DNA of 64,000 nt from positions 1 through 64,000 of the forward strand of contig NZ_MRCQ01000013.1 of assembly GCF_002304005.1 (NCBI RefSeq), given 5' to 3'. The notes under the pieces were generated by a model. That model was not told where the DNA came from. It was given only the letters and a program-made list of their open reading frames with translations, and searched no databases. Each line of letters begins with the position of its first letter. Positions within the stretch are counted from its first letter, which is position 1. Source of the stretch: Flavobacterium sp. ACN6 (GTDB taxonomy: Bacteria > Bacteroidota > Bacteroidia > Flavobacteriales > Flavobacteriaceae). The position numbers and the translations under genes were made by a program. Positions 53,099-62,693 of this stretch are shown here, piece after piece.

Positions 53099-54259
53099 AT
53101 GAATAAGCAATCATTTTTAAGTATTCTCGCAGCATCAATTATTATCGCTTCTTGCGGTAAAAATGATAAATCGGCTCAGGCCGGCGGCGCACCACAGATA
53201 AAAGAGTATAAGACTGTGACATTACAGCCGGAATCAGCTACATTAAACAGCGATTTTCCAGCTAGTATTCAAGGACAGCAAAATATAGAAATCCGTCCAA
53301 GAGTTGAAGGATACATTGATAAAATTTTTGTAGATGAAGGAGCAGTTGTAAAAGCTGGACAGCCTTTATTTAAAATCAGTGCTCCAGAATATGAGCAGCA
53401 AGTAAGAACGGCTACAGCTAGTATTAAAAGTGCTCAAGCAGATTTAAGCGCTGCTAAATTGGCTGTAAATAAAGTAAAACCTTTGGTTGAAAAAGGAATC
53501 ATCAGTAAATACGATTTAGAATCGGCACAATATACTTATGAGTCGGCTCAGGCAAATTTAGCACAAGCAAATGCTGCTTTAGTAAATGCTAAAACCAATT
53601 TAGGATATACAACCGTTACAAGTCCTGTAAATGGAGTTGTAGGTTCAATTCCATTTCGTTTAGGAAGTTTGGTAAGTTCTAATACAGCAGATCCTTTAAC
53701 AACAGTTTCAAGTATTGGAAATGTTTATGCTTACTTCGCAATGAACGAAAAAATGCTTTTGAACTTTACTCAAAACAATACTACAGGAGCATCTCTAGCA
53801 CAAAAAATCAAAAGTATGCCGGCAGTTTCTTTATTGCTTTCTGATGGATCAACTTATGATGAAAAAGGGCATATTGAAACTGTAAACGGATTGATTAATA
53901 CAGAGACAGGTTCTGTTAACATTAGAGCGCGTTTTCCAAATTCAAAAGGAATTATCAGAAGCGGAAGCAGCACAACAGTTCGTATCCCAACTGATGTGAA
54001 AGATGCTATAATTGTACCGCAAAGTGCGACTTTTGAACTTCAGGATAAAATTTTCGCTGTAGTTTTAGGAAAAGACGGAAAAACAAGAAATGCTAATATT
54101 ACGATCCTTGACAATTCAGCAGGAAATTATTACGTAGTAACAGAAGGCTTAAAAGCAGGAGACGAAATTGTATTAGAAGGAGTAGCTTCTTTAAAAGAAG
54201 GAAGTGAGATTAAAGCTCAAAATCAAAAACCAGAAACGGTTTATGCTGACTTAAAATAA
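53099..54259 (+). CDS. RND efflux periplasmic adaptor (MFP) lipoprotein
   Basis: The product is 386 residues when started at the ATG at 53099. A TTG 20 codons earlier gives an unlikely leader. The lipoprotein signal ends IIIASC. The adaptor plan is visible: VEGYIDKIFVDEGAVVKAGQPLFKI (lipoyl part), a helical hairpin (about 95-160) with EKGIISKYDLESAQYTYESAQ, then IGNVYAYFAMNEKMLLNF and the barrel with ITILDNSAGNYYVVTEGLKAGDEIVLEG. It links the inner membrane pump to the outer membrane channel. It is the first of three genes, 5 bases before the pump gene. Confidence 0.95.
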   Translation: MNKQSFLSILAASIIIASCGKNDKSAQAGGAPQIKEYKTVTLQPESATLNSDFPASIQGQQNIEIRPRVEGYIDKIFVDEGAVVKAGQPLFKISAPEYEQQVRTATASIKSAQADLSAAKLAVNKVKPLVEKGIISKYDLESAQYTYESAQANLAQANAALVNAKTNLGYTTVTSPVNGVVGSIPFRLGSLVSSNTADPLTTVSSIGNVYAYFAMNEKMLLNFTQNNTTGASLAQKIKSMPAVSLLLSDGSTYDEKGHIETVNGLINTETGSVNIRARFPNSKGIIRSGSSTTVRIPTDVKDAIIVPQSATFELQDKIFAVVLGKDGKTRNANITILDNSAGNYYVVTEGLKAGDEIVLEGVASLKEGSEIKAQNQKPETVYADLK

Positions 54260-54264
54260 AAAAA

Positions 54265-57200
54265 ATGTTTAAAAAATTTATACAAAGACCTGTACTCTCG
54301 ACGGTAATATCTGTTATTATTGTCATTTTAGGTGTTTTAGGCCTAATTGAGTTACCTATTTCTCAATATCCAGATATTGCACCGCCAACCGTAAACGTGG
54401 CAGCAAGTTATACAGGAGCCAATGCAGATGTGGTACTAAAAAGTATTGTAATTCCGTTGGAAGAGCAGATTAATGGTGTAGAAAACATGACTTACATGAC
54501 TTCTACAGCAACTAATGATGGTAACGCTTCGATCAAAATTTTCTTTAAAGTAGGAACAAATCCTGATTTAGCAGCGGTAAACGTTCAAAACAGGGTTTCT
54601 AGAGCAACAAGTTTATTGCCGGTTGAGGTAACTCAGGCGGGGGTTACAGTAACAAAGAGTCAGAGTAGTAACTTATTGATTTTCTCTTTATACAGTGATG
54701 ATAAAGCTTACGATCAGACGTTTCTTCAAAATTATGCTAAAATCAACCTTGTACCGCAGATTCAGCGTGTAGTTGGGGTGGGAGACGTAACCGTATTTGG
54801 TGCAAAAGATTACTCTATGAGAATCTGGCTGAAACCAGATATAATGCAGCAATACAAATTGATTCCAAGTGATATTTCGGCTGCTTTGGCAGAGCAGAAT
54901 ATCGAAGCGGCACCAGGTAAATTTGGTGAAAATGGAGATCAAGCTTTTCAATATGTAATTAAATACAAAGGTCGTTTAACAAGTGCTCAGGAATTTGAGG
55001 ATATTGTTATCAAATCTGTTGGAAACGGACAAATGCTTCGTCTTAAAGATGTTGCTAAAGTTGAGTTAGGATCTTTGAGTTATTCATCAACAATTAAAAC
55101 AAACGGTGTTGAATCGGCAGCGATGGCAATCAGCCAGACTCCTGGATCTAATGCACGTGACGTAATTATCAATTCTAAAAAGTTGATTGAAGAAGCAGCA
55201 AAGAGTTTTCCAAAAGGAATGAAATATACCATTATGGTGGATGTCAACGAAAATTTGGATGCCTCTATTGAAAAAGTAATTCACACCTTGATCGAAGCCT
55301 TTATATTAGTTTTCATCGTGGTATTTATTTTCCTTCAGGATTTTAGATCAACATTAATTCCAGCTATTGCGGTTCCAGTTGCGATTGTAGGAACATTTTT
55401 CTTCCTGAATTTATTCGGATTTACCATTAACTTATTGACGCTTTTTGCGATGGTTCTAGCCATTGGTATTGTGGTCGATGATGCAATTGTCGTCGTCGAG
55501 GCCGTTCACGCGAAACTCGATACCGGTTATAAATCGGCTAAAAAAGCGACTATTCATGCAATGGACGAAATTTCAGGAGCGATTATTTCGATTACATTAG
55601 TAATGGCTGCGGTATTTATTCCAGTAACTTTTATTACTGGTTCGACAGGGGTTTTCTATAAACAGTTTGGTATTACACTGGCGGTTGCGATTATTCTTTC
55701 TGCAGTAAATGCCTTGACGCTGAGCCCTGCTTTGTGTGCCCTTTTACTAAAACCGCATGCAGACGATCATAAACATAAAAGTTATTTACAGCGTTTTTAT
55801 ACCTCATTTAACGTTGCATTTGATAATGTAACCGAAAGATACAAACGTTCAGTAAGTTTCCTTTCTGTAAAAAAATGGATTGTATTAGCTTCTATTTTGA
55901 TTGCTGGTTTGGCCTTATTTTATATGATGAAAACTACGCCGTCTGCTTTCGTTCCTTCGGAAGATCAGGGAACTGTTTTTGCTAACATTAGTTTACCGCC
56001 ATCAGCTTCTATGGAACGTTCTGATATAATGGCTAAAAAAGTAGACAGTATTGCGAAGACTATTCCAGGAGTTAGAAATACACTTCGCATTGTGGGGCAG
56101 AACTTTACAGCAGGTGCGGGTAGTGCCTACAGTATGGTTATTGTGAAGTTATACCCTTGGGATCAGCGTGATTTAAGTGTTGATGACGTAATTGGACAGC
56201 TTTTCGCTAAAACAAGCGGTATTCGTGAAGCTAGTATCTTCTTTATTTCGCCTCCAACCATTCAAGGTTTTGGTCAAAGTGGTGGATTCGAATTTCAATT
56301 ACAGGATAAAGGAGGACATAGTACAGCTGAGTTCTTTAAAGTAAATAACGAATTCCTTGCAAAACTAGCAGAACGTCCAGAAATACAATACGCGACAACG
56401 CCATTTAATCCTGGATTCCCTCAGTATATGATGGATATTAATTTAGCGAAAGCGAAAGATGCAGGAGTTTCTGTAAACACGATTTTGTCAACCATGCAGG
56501 GTTATTATGGTGGATTGTATGCTTCGAATTTCAACAAATTCGGAAAACAATACCGTGTAATGATTCAGGCAGCACCAGAGTTTAGAACAAATACACAAGG
56601 ATTAAATAAAATATTTGTTCGTAATAGTGCAGGAAATATGGCGCCAATTACCGAGTTTGTAAAAATGACGAGAGTTTTTGGACCAGAATCTATTTCGAGA
56701 TTTAACTTATTTACGTCTATTGCAATTACAGGAGCACCAAAACCAGGTTACAGTTCTGGAGATGCTATTAAAGCTATTCAGGAAGTTGCTGCAGAAAATC
56801 TGCCGGCAGGTTATGGTTATGAATTCTCTGGATTAACACGTGAGGAATTAGCTTCTGGAAGTGAAACGATTTTCATCTTTATTTTGTGTTTGGTTTTCGT
56901 TTACTTCTTATTAAGTGCTCAATACGAAAGTTATATTCTTCCGTTTGCGGTATTATTCTCCATTCCGTTTGGATTGGCTGGAGCTTATTTATTCTCGATT
57001 ATTTTCAAATTGAATAGTAATATTTATTTACAGATTTCCTTGATCATGTTGATTGGACTTCTTGCCAAGAACGGTATTTTGATTGTCGAATTTGCTTTGG
57101 ACAGAAGACGTAAAGGTCTGCCAGTTGTACAAGCAGCAATCGAAGGAGCCGTAGCACGTTTACGTCCAATTTTGATGACCTCTTTCGCCTTTATTTTAGG

Positions 57201-57435
57201 ACTTGTTCCGTTGATGTTTGCTTCTGGAGCAGGTGCAGTTGGTAACAAATCCATTGGTACTGGAGCCGTAGGAGGTATGTTAATCGGAACCATTTTAGGA
57301 GTATTCGTTATTCCGGTTCTATTTATCATATTCCAAAATTTACAGGAAAAAATAAGCGGTCCCGCAAAGGATGGTTATGACGACGACGATGATGATGAAG
57401 AGGAAATTCATTTATTAGAAGCTCATAAAGAGTAA
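54265..57435 (+). CDS. RND multidrug efflux pump, HAE1 family
   Basis: The 1056-residue pump has 12 membrane segments and two large periplasmic loops. Visible marks are the start MFKKFIQRPVLSTVISVIIV, PISQYPDIAPP in the first loop, the paired aspartates of TM4 in AIGIVVDDAIVVVEAVHA that carry protons, and the Pro/Gly-rich loops. An acidic tail (DDDDDDEEE near residue 1045) is notable. It uses the proton gradient to export drugs, detergents or dyes. Substrates cannot be told. It is the second gene of the efflux operon, 19 bases before the outer membrane component. Confidence 0.96.
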   Translation: MFKKFIQRPVLSTVISVIIVILGVLGLIELPISQYPDIAPPTVNVAASYTGANADVVLKSIVIPLEEQINGVENMTYMTSTATNDGNASIKIFFKVGTNPDLAAVNVQNRVSRATSLLPVEVTQAGVTVTKSQSSNLLIFSLYSDDKAYDQTFLQNYAKINLVPQIQRVVGVGDVTVFGAKDYSMRIWLKPDIMQQYKLIPSDISAALAEQNIEAAPGKFGENGDQAFQYVIKYKGRLTSAQEFEDIVIKSVGNGQMLRLKDVAKVELGSLSYSSTIKTNGVESAAMAISQTPGSNARDVIINSKKLIEEAAKSFPKGMKYTIMVDVNENLDASIEKVIHTLIEAFILVFIVVFIFLQDFRSTLIPAIAVPVAIVGTFFFLNLFGFTINLLTLFAMVLAIGIVVDDAIVVVEAVHAKLDTGYKSAKKATIHAMDEISGAIISITLVMAAVFIPVTFITGSTGVFYKQFGITLAVAIILSAVNALTLSPALCALLLKPHADDHKHKSYLQRFYTSFNVAFDNVTERYKRSVSFLSVKKWIVLASILIAGLALFYMMKTTPSAFVPSEDQGTVFANISLPPSASMERSDIMAKKVDSIAKTIPGVRNTLRIVGQNFTAGAGSAYSMVIVKLYPWDQRDLSVDDVIGQLFAKTSGIREASIFFISPPTIQGFGQSGGFEFQLQDKGGHSTAEFFKVNNEFLAKLAERPEIQYATTPFNPGFPQYMMDINLAKAKDAGVSVNTILSTMQGYYGGLYASNFNKFGKQYRVMIQAAPEFRTNTQGLNKIFVRNSAGNMAPITEFVKMTRVFGPESISRFNLFTSIAITGAPKPGYSSGDAIKAIQEVAAENLPAGYGYEFSGLTREELASGSETIFIFILCLVFVYFLLSAQYESYILPFAVLFSIPFGLAGAYLFSIIFKLNSNIYLQISLIMLIGLLAKNGILIVEFALDRRRKGLPVVQAAIEGAVARLRPILMTSFAFILGLVPLMFASGAGAVGNKSIGTGAVGGMLIGTILGVFVIPVLFIIFQNLQEKISGPAKDGYDDDDDDEEEIHLLEAHKE

Positions 57436-57454
57436 AATTTAATTAAAAACAGAG

Positions 57455-58861
57455 ATGACGAATAGTTCAAATAAATATATTCTTATGGTAATTACAGCCG
57501 CACTTTTAAGTGCGTGCTCGATTACCAAAAAGTACGAACGCCCAACTACACTCTCGACAGATAAGCTTTATCGTGATGAGGTTTCTACCGATTCAACTAC
57601 GATTGCTAATATGCCGTGGCAGAGCGTTTTTAAAGATCAAAAACTAAATGCATTAATTCAGAAAGGTTTAGATCAAAATCTTAACCTGAAAAATGCCATT
57701 GAGAATATTGTGCAGGCACGAGCTTCTTTACGTCAAAGTAAGTTAGCTTATTATCCAACATTACAATTGGATGCAAATGCAACACATACGAAGCAATCTG
57801 AAGCTGGACTTAACTTTCCTCCGGGAATTAATATCAATACTTTAACGACAACGTATAAGTTAGGTTTAAGTACTTCTTGGGAAGCTGATATTTGGGGAAA
57901 ACTAAGCAGTTCTAAAAGAGCGGCTTTGGCATCTTATTTAGCAACAGATGCAGCAAAACAGGCAGTTCAAACACAATTAATTTCAGATATTGCTAACAAT
58001 TATTTTTTATTGTTGTCATACGATGAATCATTAAAAATCACGAAAGAAACATTAGAAAGCCGTATCAAAAACGTGGAAACAATTAAAGCTTTAAAAGAAG
58101 GTGCAATTGTTACAGGTGCTGCGGTTGTTCAAAGTGAAGCAAACCAACATGCAGCTGAAGTTTTAATTCCAGATTTGAAGCAAAGCATTCGTGAAACGGA
58201 AAATGCCCTAAATATTTTATTAGGACAAGCTCCAGGACCAATTGACAGAGGTGAAATTGGAACACAGGTTATTCCAGAAACTCTTGCTGTTGGAGTACCT
58301 TCTCAACTGTTGGAAAATCGTCCAGATGTCCGTCAAGCGGAATTTAATTTCAGAGTGGCTTTTGAATCAACAAATTTGGCTAAAACTTATTTTTACCCAA
58401 GTTTAACTCTTACTGCAAGCAGCGGATTCTCGAATTTAGAGTTGAAAGACTTTTTTACCAATTCGATTTTTTACTCTATAATTGGAGGTTTAACGCAGCC
58501 CATTTTTAATCAGGGATTGAATAAAATGAGATTGACAACGGCACAGTCACAACAATTACAGGCTTACAATAATTTTCAGCAAAGTCTTTTAATCGCTGGT
58601 CAGGAAGTTTCAAACGCCTTGTATTCGTATCAAATGGCAGTTGAAAAAGAAGATTCAAGACAAAAACAAATTGATGCTTTAGAAAAAGCGGTTGATTTTA
58701 CACAACAGCTTTTGGAATATAGCTCGGCTACGAATTATACAGATGTATTGACTTCAGAGCAAAATCTTTTGACAGCACAATTAAATGGAATCAATGATAA
58801 TCTTCAAAAACTGCAAGCTTTAGTTAATTTATACAGAGCTTTAGGTGGAGGATGGAAATAA
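57455..58861 (+). CDS. Outer membrane efflux lipoprotein, NodT/OprM type
   Basis: The 468-residue protein has a lipoprotein signal (ending ALLSAC) and two OEP domains with long helices. The NodT pattern is clear: MPWQSVFKDQKLNALIQKGLDQNLNLKNA (about 53-81), WEADIWGKLSSSKRAA, LLGQAPGPIDRG and VPSQLLENRPDVRQAEFNFR. It makes the outer membrane channel for the adaptor and pump coded just upstream. It is the last gene of the operon, followed by 355 bases with no gene. Confidence 0.94.
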   Translation: MTNSSNKYILMVITAALLSACSITKKYERPTTLSTDKLYRDEVSTDSTTIANMPWQSVFKDQKLNALIQKGLDQNLNLKNAIENIVQARASLRQSKLAYYPTLQLDANATHTKQSEAGLNFPPGININTLTTTYKLGLSTSWEADIWGKLSSSKRAALASYLATDAAKQAVQTQLISDIANNYFLLLSYDESLKITKETLESRIKNVETIKALKEGAIVTGAAVVQSEANQHAAEVLIPDLKQSIRETENALNILLGQAPGPIDRGEIGTQVIPETLAVGVPSQLLENRPDVRQAEFNFRVAFESTNLAKTYFYPSLTLTASSGFSNLELKDFFTNSIFYSIIGGLTQPIFNQGLNKMRLTTAQSQQLQAYNNFQQSLLIAGQEVSNALYSYQMAVEKEDSRQKQIDALEKAVDFTQQLLEYSSATNYTDVLTSEQNLLTAQLNGINDNLQKLQALVNLYRALGGGWK

Positions 58862-59216
58862 AATGATCTGATTTTTTGAAAAAAATGGCCGTTTGTCGTT
58901 ATAATTCTGTCTTTGGTCTAAATAATATTTAGTATCCATAAATTATATATAATTTTGGACAATAAGATAAATAATTGAATTCACATTTATAGGCGATAAA
59001 GTTCCACAACATCATAATTAGATGATCGCTTGATTTTTAATAAAAACATGACTAAAAAAGCCTCAGAAATGAGGCTTTTTTTTATAGAATGTATATCGGT
59101 TGAAAAGTACTATTCGTCGATTAGTTTTACCGTTCTGTATAATGAATGCGCTAACCTTAAATATTGGCATTACTTTAGATTCATATCTACTAAATTAATA
59201 TTTAAAATCTAAAAAC
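58862..59216. other. Gene-free spacer with one terminator
   Basis: There is no supported gene in these 355 bases; a 60-codon frame (59030-59212) spans the hairpin and is not credible. The only clear feature is the hairpin at 59054-59083. The stretch from 59084 to 59216 should hold the promoter of the next gene, but no TAnnTTTG box was found. Confidence 0.6.
59054..59083. terminator. Intrinsic terminator
   Basis: Stem AAAAAGCCTCA (59055-59065) with TGAGGCTTTTT (59070-59080), a 4-nt loop and a T-run. It is about 190 bases behind the efflux operon. It is preceded by AAACATGACTAAAAA, a 15-mer found again before the next terminator. Confidence 0.85.
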
Positions 59217-59717
59217 ATGAAAAAGTTAGTATTTGCCTCAGTGCTCTTTATGAGTGTATTTTTCGCCCATGCGCAAGTGTCCGTTAATGTAAATATTGGA
59301 ACTCCGCCAAATTGGGGACCACAAGGTTACGATGACAGCAGATATTATTACCTGCCAGATATCGATGTTTATTATGACGTAAATCAAAGTTCCTTTATCT
59401 ACGATAATGGAGGAAAATGGATCAGAGAAAAAAGACTTCCTTCAAAATACAGACAATATGATTTGTATTCAGGTTACAAAGTTGTTTTGACTGATTATAG
59501 AGGAGATTCTCCGTACTCATATCATACCAAACACAGAGCAAGTTATCCAAAAGGTTATCATGGAAAACCTCAAAAAAACAGAGGAGAAAAACCAGTAAAA
59601 TATGCTAAACCAAAAGGACAGCAAAAGCAGGATAATAAAAATAATAACAAAGGAAATAAAAACTCCAAACAACAGTCAGACAAAAACCACGATCATTCTA
59701 ATGGCAAACACCGTTAG
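59217..59717 (+). CDS. Small exported protein with basic tail
   Basis: The 166-residue protein is not assigned to a named family. It has a signal peptide (to about residue 20, ending FFAHAQ). The middle is Tyr-rich (GYDDSRYYYLPDIDVYYDV, then SSFIYDNGGKWI and LPSKYRQYDLYSGYKVVL), a pattern seen in small Bacteroidota proteins of unknown role. The last ~55 residues are Lys, Asn, Gln and His only, highly basic and disordered. A periplasmic or surface role is likely. It is a single gene with a clear terminator behind it. Confidence 0.75.
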   Translation: MKKLVFASVLFMSVFFAHAQVSVNVNIGTPPNWGPQGYDDSRYYYLPDIDVYYDVNQSSFIYDNGGKWIREKRLPSKYRQYDLYSGYKVVLTDYRGDSPYSYHTKHRASYPKGYHGKPQKNRGEKPVKYAKPKGQQKQDNKNNNKGNKNSKQQSDKNHDHSNGKHR

Positions 59718-59738
59718 TCCTTAAACATGACTAAAAAG

Positions 59739-59766
59739 AAACGCCTCCAATTTTTGGAGGCGTTTT
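59739..59766. terminator. Intrinsic terminator
   Basis: Stem AAACGCCTCCAA (59739-59750) with TTGGAGGCGTTT (59754-59765), a 3-nt loop and a T-run, preceded by AAACATGACTAAAAA (59723). Confidence 0.9.
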
Positions 59767-59778
59767 TGATTTTATAAA

Positions 59779-60640
59779 GAAGTCCCAGAGGGACGTTATA
59801 TTTATAGAAGCGCATTTTCTCACAACATAAAAGCCTGTGGAAGGCGAAATATATTAAGTGTATACAAATAATATATTCAAATATAGCCTGCGGTTTCAAC
59901 CGCGGGAATCGTGTGGGGATAATGATTCATCTTATAAGAGTATTATATCGCTCCTCTGAAGCTTTATTTCGTAGTGTGTATATTGTTGGCTTTAAATATC
60001 ACGCTCCTATGGAGCTTTATTTCATTGTGTCCTATTTTTAGCTATAAACATTACGCTCTGCTGGAGCTTTAAAATAAAGTCCCAGCGGGACGTTATATTT
60101 ATAGAAGCGCATTTCTCGCAACATAAAAGCCTCAGAGAGGCGAAATATATTATGTGTATTTTGTTGGCTGCAAATATCACGCTCCTCTGGAGCTTTATTT
60201 CATTGTGTTCTATTTTTTTGGCTACAAACATTACGCTCTGCTGGAGCTTTAAAATAAAGTCCCAGCAGGACGTTATATTTATAGAAGCGCATTTTCTCAC
60301 AACATAAAAGCCTCAGAGAGGCGAAATATATCAAGTGTATACAAAATAATATATTCAAATATAGCCCACGGTTTTAACCGTGGGAACGTAGCGAAATATT
60401 GATACAAACGCATTTTCTCCAACATAAAAGCCTGTGAAAGGCAAAATATATTAAGTGTATACAAAATAATATATTCAAATATAGCCCGTGGTTTCAACCG
60501 TAGGAAACGTAGCGAAATATTGACACAATCGCATTTTCTCCAAGATAAAAGCCTCAGCGAGGCGAAATATATCAAGTGTATACAAAATAATATATTCAAA
60601 TATAGCCCGCGTTTTCAACCGTGGAAAACGTTTAGCGATA
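59779..60640. repeat. REP-like array, 180-bp and 120-bp tandem units
   Basis: A mosaic of short hairpins: GTCCC-AGA-GGGAC (59782, 60079, 60259), GCCTC-AGA-GAGGC (60130, 60310), GCTCC-TCT-GGAGC (60180) and longer CCCGCGGTTTCAACCGCGGG-type palindromes following ATAG (59883, 60361, 60481, 60602). GTCCC at 60079 and 60259 marks a 180-base period, and ATAGCCC at 60361, 60481 and 60602 a 120-base period. The spacers are well conserved between copies. Open frames in it are by-products. It separates the small exported protein from the permease gene. Confidence 0.88.
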
Positions 60641-60669
60641 CTATTTTTATGACATCAAATCCCAATAAA

Positions 60670-60705
60670 AAAAGGAGGTAATCTCATTTTGAGAAACCTC
60701 CTTTT
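60670..60705 (-). terminator. Terminator of the permease operon
   Basis: Stem AAAAGGAGGT (60670-60679) with ACCTCCTTTT (60696-60705). Inside is a second small stem, CTC-ATTTT-GAG. T-runs stand on both strands. Confidence 0.85.
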
Positions 60706-60724
60706 AATTATAAAATTGAATTTC

Positions 60725-62029
60725 TTATTCAGACACTGCTTTTACTTTGTGACCAAAAGCCCCGAAAGAAAGAATAATCAAAAAGCAAACGAGCGGAATA
60801 ATATATCCTGATTGAATATCATCATGATTCATATCGATTAAAGTTCCCATTCCATAAGGAATAATTGCTCCTCCAACAATCGACATTACCAGCCAAGAAG
60901 ATCCTGTTTCCGTATTCGATTTTAAGCCTTTAATACCCAATGAAAAAATAGTTGGAAACATAATAGACATAAAAAATCCGATTCCTCCAAGCGCATAAAT
61001 AACAACGATTCCAGAGCCATAAATAGCAACTAAACAAAGTGTAGCACTCATTACGCAATAGATAGAAAGCAATACATAATCTTTTACAAAACGTAAAAAG
61101 AATGTACCAATAAAACGTCCTGCCATAAAAAGGAAACCATAGATTCCTAAGTAGTATCCAGCCGTTTTTTCGTCTAATCCGGCACCTTGCTGTGCTATAC
61201 GAATAAAGAAACTAGTAATACAAACCTGTGCACCAACATAGAAAAATTGAGCCACAACGCCCCAGCTTAAATGTCTGAATTTTAAAACAGAGAAAAAACC
61301 AGGTTTAATTTCGGCCTCAGTATGGGTTGTTTTCATGGAAGGCAATTGCACAAAGTAGAAAACAATAGCAACAAGAACCAATATACTACCTAATACGATG
61401 TAAGGCATTTTTACAGATGCTGCCTCACCTAATAAATAAGCTGCTTTTTCTGCCTCAGGCATTGCTGCCATTTGCTCTGGTGTATGATTTGTTCCAGAAA
61501 GAATAAAAAGCGAACCAACAATAGGAGCAACCATTGCAGCTAATCCGTTGAAAGATGCTGCTAAATTCAGTCGTTTTGAAGAAGATTCAGCTGGACCTAA
61601 TATCGCTGCGTACGGATTCGCACTGGTTTCTAAAATAGTCAAACCACATCCAATTACAAAAAGTGCAAATAGAAATAATTCGTAAGTTCTGGTATTAGCC
61701 GCAGGCACAAATAAAAAGGCTCCAACAGCAAATACTAAAAGTCCCGTAATAATACTGTTTTTATAGCCAAATCTTTTAATCAGCATCCCCGCAGGAATTG
61801 CCATTATAAAATAAGCAAAGAAAACAGAGGTATCAATTAAAGTAGATTGGCGATTGTTTAATTCGCAAGCTTTTTTTAAGTGCGGAATCAACACAGAATC
61901 TAAATTGTGGGCCATTCCCCAAAGAAAAAATAGGCAGGTAACGAGAATAAAAGGCAAAAGATATTGATTTCCCTTTCCGCCTTCTGTCGGCACTTCGTGT
62001 TGATCACCGGCTTGGTTTGTAATTTGCAT
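60725..62029 (-). CDS. FucP-type sugar/H+ symporter (MFS)
   Basis: The 434-residue protein has 12 membrane segments. The FHS/FucP family pattern is clear: LVTCLFFLWGMAHNLDSVLIPHLKKA (about 30-55), then DTSVFFAYFIMAIPAGMLIKRFGYK and ILETSANPYAAILGP, where ETSANPY is the family hallmark. The family carries L-fucose and other sugars (glucose, galactose, mannose) with protons. The substrate is not certain; the neighbours suggest uptake for an oxidative sugar route. It is last in a minus-strand set with the MaoC-like gene, with an octamer array in the 115-base spacer. Confidence 0.92.
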   Translation of the reverse strand: MQITNQAGDQHEVPTEGGKGNQYLLPFILVTCLFFLWGMAHNLDSVLIPHLKKACELNNRQSTLIDTSVFFAYFIMAIPAGMLIKRFGYKNSIITGLLVFAVGAFLFVPAANTRTYELFLFALFVIGCGLTILETSANPYAAILGPAESSSKRLNLAASFNGLAAMVAPIVGSLFILSGTNHTPEQMAAMPEAEKAAYLLGEAASVKMPYIVLGSILVLVAIVFYFVQLPSMKTTHTEAEIKPGFFSVLKFRHLSWGVVAQFFYVGAQVCITSFFIRIAQQGAGLDEKTAGYYLGIYGFLFMAGRFIGTFFLRFVKDYVLLSIYCVMSATLCLVAIYGSGIVVIYALGGIGFFMSIMFPTIFSLGIKGLKSNTETGSSWLVMSIVGGAIIPYGMGTLIDMNHDDIQSGYIIPLVCFLIILSFGAFGHKVKAVSE

Positions 62030-62057
62030 TGTTTAGATAGTTTTTTGTTAATTTTTT

Positions 62058-62137
62058 AGGTTCAGAGGTACAAAGGGACAAAGGCTCAAAGTGAAGAAAC
62101 CTCTGTCCCTCTGCACCTTTGAACCTTTGTCCCTTGA
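62058..62137. repeat. 10-unit octamer inverted array
   Basis: Four AGGnnCAA-type units (62058-62089), one divergent unit, then AACCTCTG-type units from 62098 to 62137, all in exact 8-bp register. The halves can pair. It fills the spacer between the permease and the MaoC-like gene. Confidence 0.88.
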
Positions 62138-62144
62138 AGAAAAA

Positions 62145-62585
62145 TCATTTTTTCTTTACCAAAAGTAAATGGTCACAAACCAAAACGACTTCACCGCGTT
62201 GGTTAATGATTTCTACATGTTCAGTTACGGTTCCCATTTCAGGGTTTTTAGCTTCTCCTTTTTCGGAGATAGTTACTTCAGAGTGAATAGTATCGCCAAT
62301 ATGAACTGGTTTTACAAAACGCATTTTGTCGTATCCTCTAGAAAAAGCTTCAGGATTTATTTCTGATGCTGTCAAGCCGATTCCGATACTGAAAACCATA
62401 GTTCCGTGTGCAATTCTTTGTCCAAATGGCTGTGTTTTACACCATTCTTCATCCATGTGGTGCGGGAAGAAATCGCCAGTATGTCCTGCATGAACCACAA
62501 AATCAGTTTCAGTTATGGTTCTGCCTAATGTTACTCGTTTGTCGTCGATTTTATAATCTTCGAAAAAAGTCGATTTAAAATACAT
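62145..62585 (-). CDS. MaoC-like hydratase
   Basis: The 146-residue single hot-dog domain has the hydratase motif with the catalytic Asp and His: [12 protein letters not shown] (about 38-49), then [18 protein letters not shown]. The Asn-Pro of the classical motif is replaced by FPHH. Such enzymes hydrate or dehydrate enoyl-CoA or similar thioesters. Next to a sugar permease and a Gfo/Idh oxidoreductase its role is unclear. A TAATTTTG box (minus strand, 62635-62628) stands 43 bases upstream and could be a -7 element. Confidence 0.87.
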   Translation of the reverse strand: MYFKSTFFEDYKIDDKRVTLGRTITETDFVVHAGHTGDFFPHHMDEEWCKTQPFGQRIAHGTMVFSIGIGLTASEINPEAFSRGYDKMRFVKPVHIGDTIHSEVTISEKGEAKNPEMGTVTEHVEIINQRGEVVLVCDHLLLVKKK

Positions 62586-62693
62586 ATTCTTGATATTTTT
62601 TTACCGGCCTTACTCTTAAATAAATGTCAAAATTACGTTTGTTTGAAGAAGGCTTAAATTTGTTTTTTTTGGTTTTGAAATATAGTGTTTTAA

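Noticed and set aside
59030-59212. 60-codon plus-strand frame
   Set aside because: It runs through an intrinsic terminator hairpin and has no recognisable product.
59714-60599. Three minus-strand open frames of 61 to 100 codons
   Set aside because: They lie wholly in the hairpin array, their products repeat the array units, and no protein family is matched.
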